A stretch of DNA of 64,000 bases, taken from the NCBI GenBank assembly GCA_046546095.1, contig JBKGYK010000003.1, forward strand, positions 9,365 through 73,364. Reading direction: 5' to 3'. Shown here piece after piece: positions 44,928 through 54,837 of the stretch (positions are counted from its first letter, which is position 1; each line of letters opens with the position of its first letter). The position numbers were made by a program, and so were the translations under genes. Source of the stretch: JAQIBY01 sp046546095 (GTDB lineage: Bacteria; Bacteroidota; Bacteroidia; Bacteroidales; ML635J-15). The notes beneath the pieces were generated by a model that saw only the letters and a program-made list of their open reading frames with translations, did no database searches and was not told where the DNA came from.

Positions 44928-47150
44928 ATGGACATTTTTTTAATTATTGTAATCGTTCTTTTTGCACTGGCTATCACCGATTTGGTTGTAGGTGTCAGCA
45001 ATGATGCAGTCAACTTTCTAAACTCCGCAATTGGAGCACGCGCAGCACGTTTCAGAAATTTAATGATTCTTACCACTATTGGTATTATCCTTGGTGCGGT
45101 TTTTTCCGGAGGGATGATGGAAGTAGCCAGGAAAGGCATTTTCCATCCTGAGCATTTTTTCTTTGATGAGATTATGATCATGTTTCTCGCTGTCATGCTA
45201 ACGGACATTATCCTTCTTGACACATTCAACTCAATAGGTCTGCCAACTTCTACTACGGTATCCATTGTTTTTGAATTGCTCGGAGCGGCAGTCGGGATGT
45301 CAATAATTAAAATTTACAACAATCCGGAGTCTCTCCCCATAGGCGAGTATATCAATACAGACAAAGCCCTTGCAATCATTTTGGGCATCCTGCTCTCGGT
45401 GGCCATCGCTTTTACGGTGGGTGCCTTGATACAGTACTTGTCCCGTCTGCTGTTTTCTTTCAATTTTGATAAGCGGATGAAGTATTTTGGCTCTGTTTTT
45501 GGCGGTCTGGCCATCACAGCAATTACATACTTCATGCTGATTAAGGGTGTTAAAAATGCCCCTTTCATGACCGATGAGATCAAAAACAGTGTAGAAGGTA
45601 ATTCTTTTCTGATAATGGCCGGGAGTTTTGTTTTCTGGACAATCCTGATGCAGATTCTACACATGACTTTCAATATCAATATTCTGCGTTTCATTGTATT
45701 GATAGGTACAATAGCCCTGGCCATGGCTTTTGCCAGTAACGATCTCGTAAACTTCATAGGTGTACCACTTGCCGGGCTGGATGCTTACCTGAATTTTACA
45801 AATGCCGGTGGAGAACCTTCCGAATTTGCCATGACATCCCTGTCGAAACCCGTAGAAACGAAAACCTACCTGCTTGTAATTGCCGGTATTATCATGGCAG
45901 CCACACTTTGGTTTTCCAAAAAAGCCCGATCTGTTGTAAAAACATCTGTCGATCTGTCAAGACAAGATGAAGGTGAAGAACGTTTCGGCGCTTCAGGATT
46001 TGCACGCTTTATTGTCAGAGGCAGTATAAGAATATCCAGAGGCAGCAACTTAATTCTTCCGAAAGGCCTCAAAAGAAGAATGAAAAAACAATTCAGGCCA
46101 AACAAAGAAATCGAAAAGCTTCCGGCAAAAGACCGCCCGGCCTTTGATATGCTGCGTGCTTCTGTTAATCTTTTTGTGGCCAGTATCCTGATATCCATCG
46201 GCACATCACTTAAATTGCCCTTGTCAACCACCTATGTTACTTTTATGGTAGCTATGGGAACTTCCCTGGCCGACAATGCCTGGGGCCGTGAAAGTGCAGT
46301 TTACCGGATTACCGGTGTAATCTCCATTATCGGTGGCTGGTTCCTGACTGCCTTCTCTGCCTTTACCGTGACTTTCCTGATTGTATCCATTCTGCATTTT
46401 GGTGGCATCATTGCCCTCTTTGTTTTGATTCTTCTGGCAGCATTGCTGATCTACAAAACATACATGAGACACAGCTCAAAAGAAAAAGAACGTGCAAGAG
46501 AAACTGAATTATACAAAGGTGAGCGCAGTTTCTTTGAAGTTTGCAGAGATAATGTCAGTTTTACCATTTCCAACATGCAGGATCAATTTGAAGTTACCAT
46601 CAACGCACTGATCAACAATGACAGAAAAGCACTGAAGAAAAACCTGAAAAGAATCAAGAAAACAAGCAATGAGAGTAAAGCACTCAAAAACAATCTGTTC
46701 AGCACAATCCAAAAGCTTGATAAAGAAGATATCACAACCGGTATGTATTATGTTCAGGTACTTGACTATATGCGGGAGGCAGCCCACAGCCTGACATACA
46801 TCGGGGAACCTGCTCTGGTACATGTCGAAAATAAGCATAAGGAAATGTCAAAACCCCAGATTAAAGCACTAAACCGACTTGTTCAAACATACCTGCCCAT
46901 TCATCAGGCATGCCGTGAAATGGTAATGAAAGGTGATTTTACTGCCGTTGATCATGTGAAAGAACAACAGGATTATCTCTTCGATCTGATTGACGAGCTC
47001 AAAAAAGATCAGCTCAAGCGAATCAAAAATAAAATAGACGGAACAAAAGCCAGCGTGCTGTTTATCAACCTGCTTCAGGAAACCAAACTCTTGTCTATCA
47101 GCATTGTAAACACACTCAAATCATACAGGGATTTCACAGAAAAACCATAA
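44928..47150 (+). CDS. PiT-family inorganic phosphate transporter with C-terminal PhoU-like domain
   Basis: A 740-residue PiT/SLC20 transporter. Two copies of the family signature are visible: VVGVSNDAVNFLNSAIGARA at the N-terminus and FASNDLVNFIGVPLAG near residue 270, each with the essential Asn-Asp. About ten membrane segments continue to residue 525, with a hydrophilic loop at about 335-410. The last 200 residues are helical and charged and resemble PhoU (VTINALINNDRKALKKNLKR). Such long PiT fusions are common in Bacteroidota. It is divergent from the Na/Pi transporter. Confidence 0.92.
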   Translation: MDIFLIIVIVLFALAITDLVVGVSNDAVNFLNSAIGARAARFRNLMILTTIGIILGAVFSGGMMEVARKGIFHPEHFFFDEIMIMFLAVMLTDIILLDTFNSIGLPTSTTVSIVFELLGAAVGMSIIKIYNNPESLPIGEYINTDKALAIILGILLSVAIAFTVGALIQYLSRLLFSFNFDKRMKYFGSVFGGLAITAITYFMLIKGVKNAPFMTDEIKNSVEGNSFLIMAGSFVFWTILMQILHMTFNINILRFIVLIGTIALAMAFASNDLVNFIGVPLAGLDAYLNFTNAGGEPSEFAMTSLSKPVETKTYLLVIAGIIMAATLWFSKKARSVVKTSVDLSRQDEGEERFGASGFARFIVRGSIRISRGSNLILPKGLKRRMKKQFRPNKEIEKLPAKDRPAFDMLRASVNLFVASILISIGTSLKLPLSTTYVTFMVAMGTSLADNAWGRESAVYRITGVISIIGGWFLTAFSAFTVTFLIVSILHFGGIIALFVLILLAALLIYKTYMRHSSKEKERARETELYKGERSFFEVCRDNVSFTISNMQDQFEVTINALINNDRKALKKNLKRIKKTSNESKALKNNLFSTIQKLDKEDITTGMYYVQVLDYMREAAHSLTYIGEPALVHVENKHKEMSKPQIKALNRLVQTYLPIHQACREMVMKGDFTAVDHVKEQQDYLFDLIDELKKDQLKRIKNKIDGTKASVLFINLLQETKLLSISIVNTLKSYRDFTEKP

Positions 47151-47240
47151 AAACCGGATTCAGCATATATTCCTGTTACTTTTTGCGTGTAATTTTACTA
47201 TCTTTCGACCAAAAACAGGTATGAACCATACCATCCATTT

Positions 47241-48215
47241 ATGATAAACACCAAGCATTACAAACGCAAAATCCTGATTACCGGAGGTGCGGGTTTTATA
47301 GGTAGCGCTACTGCAAAAAAACTTATACAGGACAAAGATAATTATGTCGTTGTTGTGGATAATCTCAGTACCGGGCATATTGATAAGCTACCGGAAAAAT
47401 CAGAAAACTTCACATTCATAAAAGCCAATGTCAATGATTACCGGGATATCCTGGAAATCATGCTTGCCTTTCACTTTACACACGTTTTTCATTATGCAGC
47501 AGTTGTGGGAGTGCAGCGTACACAAGAAAATCCCTCCATGGTTTTAGATGATATCAAAGGCATTGAAAACATTCTTTCTGTTTCTAAAAACATCGGAGTT
47601 AAACGCGTCTTTTTTGCATCCTCTTCTGAGATATATGGCGAACCCGTTGAAATCCCGCAAAATGTTTACACCACTCCGCTCAACTCCAGATTGCCTTATG
47701 CAATTGTTAAAAACCTGGGCGAAGCATATCTCAGATCATATCAAAAAGAATACGGTCTGGATTTTACCATATTCCGGTTTTTTAATACCTATGGCCCATT
47801 ACAAAGCAAGGATTTTGTCATCAGCAGATTCCTATCACTTGCTTTAAAAAACAAGGACATCACCATTTATGGAGACGGACAGCAAACACGCACCTTTTGT
47901 TACATAGACGATAATGTTGATGCCTGCGTAAAAATTGCGTATGATGACCTTCTTGTGAATGATGTCATTAACATTGGTCAATCTAACGAAACCAGCATAA
48001 AAACACTGGCAGAAACAATCATCCGACTTTGTGGTTCCAGCTCAAAGCTAAAATATTTGCCGCCACTCAAAGATGGTGACATGAAACGCAGATGCCCCGA
48101 TAATTCCATGATGAAAAAAATACTGGACAGAGAACTGATAAGCCTGGAAGCGGGCATCAAAAACATTCTTGACCAGGGATTATTTGAATTAAACCGTACT
48201 GATTGCGATGACTAG
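47241..48215 (+). CDS. NAD-dependent nucleotide-sugar epimerase/dehydratase (extended SDR)
   Basis: A 324-residue extended short-chain dehydrogenase. It has the NAD-binding ILITGGAGFIGSATAKKL, DNLSTGH, HYAAVVGVQRTQENP, the catalytic Ser and Tyr-Lys (FFASSSEIYGEP; PYAIVKNLGE) and FNTYGP. The family includes UDP-glucose/UDP-GlcNAc 4-epimerases and UDP-glucuronate decarboxylases; I cannot tell the substrate. The start at 47241 follows a -7-like TATCTTTC at 47199. Its end overlaps the polyprenyl synthase start by 8 bases, so the two are coupled. Confidence 0.87.
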   Translation: MINTKHYKRKILITGGAGFIGSATAKKLIQDKDNYVVVVDNLSTGHIDKLPEKSENFTFIKANVNDYRDILEIMLAFHFTHVFHYAAVVGVQRTQENPSMVLDDIKGIENILSVSKNIGVKRVFFASSSEIYGEPVEIPQNVYTTPLNSRLPYAIVKNLGEAYLRSYQKEYGLDFTIFRFFNTYGPLQSKDFVISRFLSLALKNKDITIYGDGQQTRTFCYIDDNVDACVKIAYDDLLVNDVINIGQSNETSIKTLAETIIRLCGSSSKLKYLPPLKDGDMKRRCPDNSMMKKILDRELISLEAGIKNILDQGLFELNRTDCDD

Positions 48216-49179
48216 TTTTGAAGACATACAAAAGCTCATAACAAAGCGTTTAGAATCACTGGATTTTGAAATTGAGCCTTACAATCTGTATAAGCCGATT
48301 GAATACAGTTTATCAACCGGTGGGAAACGCATACGTCCGGCACTGACAATGATGGCATATGAATTATTCCGATATGATATTGAGAGCGCTGTAAACACTG
48401 CCGTTGGAATTGAGGTATTCCATAATTTCACACTATTGCATGATGATATCATGGATAAATCAGAGATGCGCCGGGGACAAGCAACGGTTCACAACAAATG
48501 GAATCCTGACATTGCCCTGCTCTCAGGAGATGCCATGTCCATCATGGCCACTTCCCTTATTAACAAATCCCCCAGAAACCAGAAAGAGGTGATGGATGCC
48601 TTTACCAGGGCCGCCCTGGATGTTTGTGAAGGTCAGCAATATGACATGGATTTTGAAAATGCCCACAATACAACCGAAGATGATTATCTGAAAATGATAA
48701 GTCTCAAAACAGGCGCCCTTCTTGCTGTGAGCCTGAAAATAGGCGGGCTGATGGCCGATGCATCCAAACAGGACATTGAAAATCTATATAAGCTGGGCAT
48801 TTCACTGGGAATAGGATTTCAACTTCAGGATGACTGGCTGGACTGTTACGGCAATCAGGAAGAGTTTGGCAAACCAATAGGCAAAGACATTCTGAATAAA
48901 AAGAAAACATTCCTGTGGATAGAAGCCATGGAAAAAGCAGATTCCGGCCAGAGCAAACAGTTGCTGGATATGATGCAGAACAACAACATAGCGGACAAGG
49001 AAAAAATTGACAACATACTTCATGTTTATAAACAGCTGGGTATCCCCCAAAGCACAAAAAATACCGTTGAGGCCTGTTTTAATGAAGCCATAAGTTATCT
49101 CGACAAGATCAAAGTAACTGAAACACAAAAAACTGTATTGAGGCAACTGCTGGCAAAACTCAAAAGCAGATCACACTGA
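48208..49179 (+). CDS. Polyprenyl diphosphate synthase (trans-isoprenyl type)
   Basis: A 323-residue class I isoprenyl diphosphate synthase. The first Asp-rich motif is LLHDDIMDKSEMRRGQ and the second is FQLQDDWLDCYG; KPIGKDILNKKKTF follows. GGKRIRPAL is the substrate-binding region. The residues before the first motif (GIEVFHNFTLLHDD) suggest a medium/long-chain product, such as an octaprenyl or geranylgeranyl chain for menaquinone or other lipids; chain length cannot be set with confidence. It is translationally coupled to the epimerase. Confidence 0.92.
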   Translation: MTSFEDIQKLITKRLESLDFEIEPYNLYKPIEYSLSTGGKRIRPALTMMAYELFRYDIESAVNTAVGIEVFHNFTLLHDDIMDKSEMRRGQATVHNKWNPDIALLSGDAMSIMATSLINKSPRNQKEVMDAFTRAALDVCEGQQYDMDFENAHNTTEDDYLKMISLKTGALLAVSLKIGGLMADASKQDIENLYKLGISLGIGFQLQDDWLDCYGNQEEFGKPIGKDILNKKKTFLWIEAMEKADSGQSKQLLDMMQNNNIADKEKIDNILHVYKQLGIPQSTKNTVEACFNEAISYLDKIKVTETQKTVLRQLLAKLKSRSH

Positions 49180-49238
49180 TTTTTTCAACCCCTGAGAAAT
49201 TATTGATTTTGCGCAAAGGAAATCATCAGAATATTTTT

Positions 49239-49246
49239 TACATTTG
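49239..49246 (+). promoter_or_regulatory. Candidate -7 box of atpDC
   Basis: TACATTTG matches TAnnTTTG and lies 30 bases before the atpD ATG, so atpD-atpC very probably has its own promoter, separate from the main atp unit. The -33 region shows no TTTG at the usual distance. Confidence 0.55.
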
Positions 49247-49276
49247 TCATGTTGCGTAAACAAAAATAAATATACG

Positions 49277-50794
49277 ATGGCGAAACTTACAGGTGAAATT
49301 ATTCAGGTTATTGGTCCGGTGGTGGACGTCATGTTTAAAGCCGCAGACGATCAGTTACCCGACATTTATGATTCCCTTGAAATAGAAAGAGAAGACGGAG
49401 AAAAACTCATCCTTGAATGTCAGCAGCACATTGGTGAAAACACCATTCGTGCCATTGCGATGGACTCAACAGATGGCTTATACAGAGGTGTTGAAGTAAT
49501 TGCCACCGGCAATCCCATAAAAATACCATATGGCGAACAAGTAAAAGGCCGCCTGATGAATGTGGTTGGTAAAACCATTGACGGCATAAAAGAAATTGAT
49601 GCCTCCAAAGGAAACCCCATTCACAGAGAAGCACCCGAATTCGACACATTGTCCACAAGCACAGAGGTGTTTTATACGGGTATTAAAGTAATTGACCTGA
49701 TTGAACCCTACTCCAAAGGTGGAAAAATCGGATTGTTCGGAGGTGCAGGAGTTGGCAAAACAGTATTGATACAGGAGCTGATCAACAACATTGCCATCGG
49801 ATACGAAGGCGTTTCGGTTTTTGCCGGTGTTGGTGAAAGAACCCGTGAGGGAAATGACCTCCTGCGTGAAATGATTGAAGCCGGCATTGTTAAATACGGT
49901 GATGAATTCAAAAAATCCATGGAGGAAGGCAGTTGGGATATCTCAAAAGTTGATCCGGAAGAACTGAAAGACTCCAAATTGTCTATGGTTTTCGGTCAGA
50001 TGAATGAACCACCCGGTGCACGTGCTCGTGTTGCACTTTCCGGACTAACACTGGCCGAATCATTCCGCGACGGAGATAAGGCCGATGAAAAAGGCAAGGA
50101 TATCCTTTTCTTTGTTGATAATATTTTCCGTTTCACACAAGCAGGATCTGAAGTCTCAGCTCTCCTGGGCCGAATGCCTTCAGCCGTAGGCTATCAACCC
50201 ACACTCGCTTCAGAAATGGGTGAACTGCAGGAACGCATTGCCTCAACCAAACATGGGTCAATTACTTCTGTACAGGCCATCTACGTACCGGCTGATGACC
50301 TGACAGACCCCGCACCTGCAACGACATTCTCCCACCTGGATGCAACCACAGTTCTCAGCCGTAAAATATCAGAACTTGGCATATATCCCGCTGTTGACCC
50401 ACTTGACTCATCATCACGAATCCTCACCCCCGAAATTGTGGGAGAGGAACATTACAATACAGCTCAGGAAGTAATTCAAATGCTTCAAAGAAATAAAGAA
50501 TTACAGGATATCATCGCTATTCTTGGCATGGATGAATTGTCAGAAGAAGACAAACTGGTCGTTCACAGAGCCCGCAGGATTCAGCGCTTTCTCTCTCAAC
50601 CTTTCCACGTTGCCGAAGCATTTACCGGACTGAAAGGCGAATTTGTCAAAGTGGAGGATACCATTAAAGGCTTTAAAATGATTCTTTCGGGCGAAGTTGA
50701 TAAATATCCGGAATCAGCTTTCCTGCTCGTTGGCACAATAGAGCAGGCAATCGAAAAAGGTGAAAAAATGCTGGCTGAAGAAGAAAACGATTAA
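49277..50794 (+). CDS. atpD: ATP synthase F1 subunit beta
   Basis: The catalytic subunit of the F1 head. The 505-residue product has Walker A GLFGGAGVGKTVLIQEL, the catalytic GVGERTREGNDL, DNIFRFTQAGSEVSALLGR with the Walker B Asp, and ALLGRMPSAVGYQPTLASEM. The start at 49277 (MAKLTGEIIQVIGPVVDV) is the conserved one; the open frame begins earlier in leader sequence. It lies 5 bases upstream of atpC and 6.2 kb from the other atp genes. Confidence 0.98.
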   Translation: MAKLTGEIIQVIGPVVDVMFKAADDQLPDIYDSLEIEREDGEKLILECQQHIGENTIRAIAMDSTDGLYRGVEVIATGNPIKIPYGEQVKGRLMNVVGKTIDGIKEIDASKGNPIHREAPEFDTLSTSTEVFYTGIKVIDLIEPYSKGGKIGLFGGAGVGKTVLIQELINNIAIGYEGVSVFAGVGERTREGNDLLREMIEAGIVKYGDEFKKSMEEGSWDISKVDPEELKDSKLSMVFGQMNEPPGARARVALSGLTLAESFRDGDKADEKGKDILFFVDNIFRFTQAGSEVSALLGRMPSAVGYQPTLASEMGELQERIASTKHGSITSVQAIYVPADDLTDPAPATTFSHLDATTVLSRKISELGIYPAVDPLDSSSRILTPEIVGEEHYNTAQEVIQMLQRNKELQDIIAILGMDELSEEDKLVVHRARRIQRFLSQPFHVAEAFTGLKGEFVKVEDTIKGFKMILSGEVDKYPESAFLLVGTIEQAIEKGEKMLAEEEND

Positions 50795-50799
50795 GGCTT

Positions 50800-51042
50800 A
50801 TGTTGAATGTTGAAATCATATCACCGGAAAAATCCCTTTTTGAAGGAGAGTGTGAAATGGTGCAGGTCCCAGGTGCAAAAGGAGCTTTCCAGATTCTCAA
50901 TATGCACGCACCCATTATTTCTACTCTCGTGGAAGGAAAAGTACGGGTACTTGGCGTCCGGGGAAAAGAAGAATTCTTTGAAATCAGCAGCGGCGTGGTG
51001 GAATGCCACGATAATAAAATCATTATTCTTGTAGAAAAATAA
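50800..51042 (+). CDS. atpC: ATP synthase F1 subunit epsilon (short form)
   Basis: An 80-residue subunit with only the N-terminal beta-sandwich (LNVEIISPEKSLFEGECEMV, GAFQILNMHAPIISTL). The usual C-terminal helical hairpin, which in E. coli inhibits ATP hydrolysis, is absent; most bacterial epsilon subunits have 130-140 residues. Short forms are usual in Bacteroidota. It is followed after about 10 bases by a strong terminator. Confidence 0.95.
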   Translation: MLNVEIISPEKSLFEGECEMVQVPGAKGAFQILNMHAPIISTLVEGKVRVLGVRGKEEFFEISSGVVECHDNKIIILVEK

Positions 51043-51052
51043 AGATTGATAC

Positions 51053-51093
51053 AAAAAAAATGCCCGCCGGAATTACCTGCGGGCATTTTTTTT
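51053..51093. terminator. Strong bidirectional terminator after atpDC
   Basis: A perfect 15-bp stem, eight As plus TGCCCGC (51053-51067) paired with GCGGGCA plus eight Ts (51079-51093), with an 11-base loop. It ends atpC on the plus strand and the T9SS protein gene at 51106 on the minus strand. Confidence 0.93.
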
Positions 51094-51105
51094 ACATAAG
51101 AATTT

Positions 51106-51819
51106 TTACTTTACAATCAGTTTCTGTGTATCCATCACCTCTCCATCAATTGAGTAGCGATAAAAATAAGTGCCTTTTTCAAGTTGATCTGCAGGAATGC
51201 TTAAGCTTCCGGATCCGCTTCGTTTATAATCCAGAACACGTTTTCCCAACATGTCATAAACAGTAACAACCAGTTCAGCACCTGGCTTTAGATCATAATC
51301 CAGACTTGCCACACTGCTGGTGGGATTTGGATATATGTCACTAACAATCAAACCACGCAGAGCGTCTTCCACGGAAGTTGTGGCATCATAAATCACGGTG
51401 AAAGAAACTGAATCAGAATTGTCATCAACATTAAACACATTATAATCAATGGTTGACAGTCCGGGGTTTCCATTGGGATTGTATTCTACGTAAAAACCAC
51501 CCAATTCTCCATCAGCGGGCACAACAAATTCCGGAGACAAATCAACCTGTGGCATCAGACAGGTACCTGTCACACAAATAGAATTGATGGAACCGTCAAC
51601 TACATCCTGATCAACACGTTCCATTCTGGCAGTAATATCACGACTGTCATTGTTTTTAATAACAAATTCCAATACCATCATATTCTCTGTATCACCAGCC
51701 AGGCTGATGTTAGACTCAAGCTCCTGACCGCTGTCTTCACTAATCAACTGAAGATTCTGTGACTGTCCAATACGTACCGATATAATAATTATGGCAATAA
51801 AAAGTACAATTTGTTTCAT
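51106..51819 (-). CDS. T9SS cargo protein of unknown function
   Basis: A 237-residue secreted protein. It has a signal peptide (MKQIVLFIAIIIISVRIGQS, then QNLQL), an immunoglobulin-like middle region, and a C-terminal type A sorting domain of about 75 residues with YPNPTSSVASLDYDL and ending KGTYFYRYSIDGEV...KLIVK. The sorting domain is removed when the protein is attached to the surface or released. An in-frame ATG two codons earlier (51825) is equally possible. It converges on atpC through the shared terminator. Confidence 0.88.
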   Translation of the reverse strand: MKQIVLFIAIIIISVRIGQSQNLQLISEDSGQELESNISLAGDTENMMVLEFVIKNNDSRDITARMERVDQDVVDGSINSICVTGTCLMPQVDLSPEFVVPADGELGGFYVEYNPNGNPGLSTIDYNVFNVDDNSDSVSFTVIYDATTSVEDALRGLIVSDIYPNPTSSVASLDYDLKPGAELVVTVYDMLGKRVLDYKRSGSGSLSIPADQLEKGTYFYRYSIDGEVMDTQKLIVK

Positions 51820-51838
51820 ATGCATTTTTTTTCTTTAA

Positions 51839-51846
51839 CAAAAATA
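51839..51846 (-). promoter_or_regulatory. Candidate -7 box of the T9SS cargo gene at 51106-51819
   Basis: Read on the minus strand, TATTTTTG matches TAnnTTTG and lies 19 bases before the ATG. No -33 box was seen. The rest of the 51826-52113 gap is AT-rich and without a gene. Confidence 0.45.
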
Positions 51847-52113
51847 CGCTTTTTTTTCATGCAGCCATTTCCCACGCTGCAACTGACACTTTAGCCTCAA
51901 AAAACATGCCAGCCTCCGAATCAGGTGCCACAGCATTTACCAAGGCATAGCGAAGAAATGCAAAAAAAACAAAAGCAACTCGCTTATGGAAAATTACACG
52001 CATTTATACTGTCACTTATTATCTATCCTATAATTTTATTCGAGACCAGTATTAATTCATGAACCTGCATAGAACTTAATATTATCTTGCTGCAGTAACA
52101 AAAAAACATTCTT

Positions 52114-54177
52114 ATGAAAAAATCTTTACTTTTGATTAGCTTAATTAGCCTTACACTTCTCTCCTTTGGCCAAAGCAAAAAAAACGGTTTAATCTGCACT
52201 CAACCTTCCCAAACAACCAAAAGCACCACCGCCGAATGGGCGCAGGTTGTTGACTTCACCTCCACCGACATTGACGGCGTTGAGCACCATCTTCAGAGCT
52301 ACCTTGATGCAGGTAAATATGTCATCGTAGATCTTTCAGCCACCTGGTGCCCACCATGTTGGAATCTTCATCAGTCCGGTGTATTTGAAGACCTTCACAA
52401 CAATTATGGTCCGGACGGGACAGATGAACTCGTTGTGCTTTGGGTAGAAAATGACGCATCAACAACCCTGGCCGATATCGAAGGTACCGGGTCTAACACC
52501 CAGGGAGACTGGACCAATGGCGGGGATTTTCCTGTACCTATTATTGATGATGCCAGCATCACTGCAAGTTTTTCCGAACTTTATGAAAATGCAGTGCCTA
52601 CCGTATTTATGGTATGTCCCTCAGGCATGTATAAAGATGTTACCGAAGAAGCCTGGACAAGCGCAACAGCAGTATATAATACCATCACCGGATGCCCTGA
52701 CGAGAACAACGACATGGAAATGACCAGCGTTTCAACAACCAATTCAACAACGGATTGCGCTTTGGGTGCAAACGAAAATGTTGTGATCGAAATTACAAAC
52801 ATCGGGATTGATGATGTTTCAAATGTTGATGTTTCCTATACCATCAACGGCGGAACTGCTGTTACAGAAACCATCGCAGGCCCGATTCCTGCTACAGAAA
52901 CATCTACCTATACTTTCAACCAGACTGAAGATTTATCAGCTATGGGTGCCTATGAAATCGAAGCAACTGTCAACTGGCCAGAAGACCCTGAACCAGCCAA
53001 CAATACAAAAACCGGTATGGCTATTTCCGGTGACAGTGAAATTACACTTGATTTAACTACAGATGATTATCCCGGAGAAACAAGCTGGGATATTGTCGAT
53101 AATGCAACTGGTACTGTAATTGCTGAATCACCAGTGTATGAAGGTGAAAACACATCCTATACAGAATCAATTTGCATTCTCAGTAGCAACTGTTACACCT
53201 TCACCATTTATGATGAGTATGGTGACGGAATATGCTGCAGCTACGGAGATGGTTCTTATACCCTGACAGTAGATGGAACTCAAGTAGGAAGCGGTGGTGA
53301 TTTCGATTCATCAGAATCTGTAGAGATTGATGCACAAACACCAGGTTTTTCAGACCTCACGTTCTGTACAGGCGAAACCATTGACTGGGATACAAATGTT
53401 GATGGAACATTCTCAGCTTTACCCGGAGACATTGATAACAGCACTACCGGTGAATATACGATAACCTATACCATCAATGAAGGCGAAACATGCGAAGCTT
53501 CCGAAACTTTTACCGTTTCAGTTGTTGACGATATTATTACACTTGATATCACGCCTGAAGATATTACTGTCTGCCAGGGCGATAGCATTAACTTTCCTAC
53601 AGGTTTCGGTACATTTTCACCTGCAACGGTTGACAATAGCACTATCGGCACAACCACTGTCACTTATTACATATCTCAGGGCACCTATTGCGAAAACTCC
53701 ACAACCTTTGATGTTACTGTACTCGAAGCACCGGATGCAAGCATTACCCAGGACGGTTTTGTACTCTCAACCACAGCTTCTGGCGACCTGCAATGGTACC
53801 TGAACGGCGATCCAATTGAGGGTGCAACAGAATCTACCTACACCTGCACAGAAGACGGTGATTACTATATGATTGCAACAGGTTCAAATGATTGCACTGA
53901 CCAATCAAATACAATCAGTATTAGTGGTACAGATGTTGAAAGCCACAGCCTGGCCGACTTCAAAATATATCCAAATCCCGCTGTAAATCAGGTATATATC
54001 GAAGTCCCACAAAATTCTGTACACCTTAGTATTTATGATATCACCGGCAAAGTATTGATCAAAAAAGATGATTTCAATACCAGCAGCCTGGATATTTCTG
54101 TTTTGAATGCCGGCGTTTATATGATTGAAATACAAAAAGATAACGCAAAAAGTGTGAGAAAACTTCTTGTTAAATAA
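52114..54177 (+). CDS. Secreted T9SS cargo with N-terminal thioredoxin-like domain
   Basis: A 687-residue secreted protein. A signal peptide (about residues 1-19) is followed by a thioredoxin-fold domain with ATWCPPCW (Cys79-x-x-Cys82) and the cis-Pro site AVPTVFMV, to about residue 190. Next are a CARDB-like beta domain (about 200-305), a domain with CYTFTIYDEYGDGICC, two related Ig-like repeats with CTGETIDW and CQGDSINF starts, and a type A T9SS sorting domain beginning FKIYPNPAVNQVYIEV and ending SVRKLLVK. So a redox-type domain is apparently displayed on or released from the surface. It is followed by its own terminator. Confidence 0.92.
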   Translation: MKKSLLLISLISLTLLSFGQSKKNGLICTQPSQTTKSTTAEWAQVVDFTSTDIDGVEHHLQSYLDAGKYVIVDLSATWCPPCWNLHQSGVFEDLHNNYGPDGTDELVVLWVENDASTTLADIEGTGSNTQGDWTNGGDFPVPIIDDASITASFSELYENAVPTVFMVCPSGMYKDVTEEAWTSATAVYNTITGCPDENNDMEMTSVSTTNSTTDCALGANENVVIEITNIGIDDVSNVDVSYTINGGTAVTETIAGPIPATETSTYTFNQTEDLSAMGAYEIEATVNWPEDPEPANNTKTGMAISGDSEITLDLTTDDYPGETSWDIVDNATGTVIAESPVYEGENTSYTESICILSSNCYTFTIYDEYGDGICCSYGDGSYTLTVDGTQVGSGGDFDSSESVEIDAQTPGFSDLTFCTGETIDWDTNVDGTFSALPGDIDNSTTGEYTITYTINEGETCEASETFTVSVVDDIITLDITPEDITVCQGDSINFPTGFGTFSPATVDNSTIGTTTVTYYISQGTYCENSTTFDVTVLEAPDASITQDGFVLSTTASGDLQWYLNGDPIEGATESTYTCTEDGDYYMIATGSNDCTDQSNTISISGTDVESHSLADFKIYPNPAVNQVYIEVPQNSVHLSIYDITGKVLIKKDDFNTSSLDISVLNAGVYMIEIQKDNAKSVRKLLVK

Positions 54178-54191
54178 GATAATATTACCTG

Positions 54192-54229
54192 CTAAGGCCG
54201 GCAAATTGTCGGCCTTAGTTATTTGTTTT
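54192..54229 (+). terminator. Rho-independent terminator of the thioredoxin-like cargo gene
   Basis: CTAAGGCCG (54192-54200) pairs perfectly with CGGCCTTAG (54210-54218) around a 9-base loop, followed by the T-rich TTATTTGTTTT. It separates the cargo gene from the downstream tlpA-like operon. Confidence 0.78.
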
Positions 54230-54302
54230 ACGTATACACCAGATTTATACCGGCTTTTTGGTGCAATATTTGTTAAGTATTGATAAATAAAGAAATTTAC
54301 TT

Positions 54303-54797
54303 ATGAAACGACTGATTCTTTTCACATTATTTTTTGGCCTGGCCATGATGCTAAATGCCCAGGAACTGGCCAATGTTCAATTAAAAACCCTCGAAAGGCA
54401 AACTGTACAATCCCATGATGTCATTCAAAACGAAGACGGACCCATACTTCTCTGTTTCTGGGCAACCTGGTGCAAGCCCTGTATTAAAGAACTCAGTGCA
54501 TATAACGAGATGTATCCTGACTGGGAAGAAGAAACCGGTGTAAAAATCATTCTCATTTCCACCGACAATGCCAGAAGCATGCACCGCGTTGGCCCTTTTG
54601 TCAACGGTAAAGGCTGGGAATTTGATGTTTATGTGGATGCCAATTCTGACCTGAAGCGTGCCATGAATGTGGTCAATGTCCCTCACACATTTCTTCTCAA
54701 TAATGATGGTGAAGTTGTATGGCAACACACATCATATATGGAGGGTGATGAAGATAAAGTTTATGAAGAACTTCAAAAACTCACTGAATCTGAATAG
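54303..54797 (+). CDS. TlpA-like periplasmic thiol-disulfide oxidoreductase
   Basis: A 164-residue thioredoxin-fold protein with an N-terminal signal peptide (LILFTLFFGLAMMLNAQ) and active site FWATWCKPC (Cys57, Cys60). It continues KELSAYNEMYPDWEEETGVK and has the cis-Pro in NVVNVPHTFLL. The TlpA/ResA-type proteins reduce disulfides in the periplasm or outside the cell. It starts an apparent operon with the DUF6029-like barrel (40 bases on) and the Omp28 lipoprotein. Confidence 0.9.
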   Translation: MKRLILFTLFFGLAMMLNAQELANVQLKTLERQTVQSHDVIQNEDGPILLCFWATWCKPCIKELSAYNEMYPDWEEETGVKIILISTDNARSMHRVGPFVNGKGWEFDVYVDANSDLKRAMNVVNVPHTFLLNNDGEVVWQHTSYMEGDEDKVYEELQKLTESE

Positions 54798-54837
54798 GCT
54801 TTGATTATTTTAAAGTTCAGCAAAATCCGATCAATTC

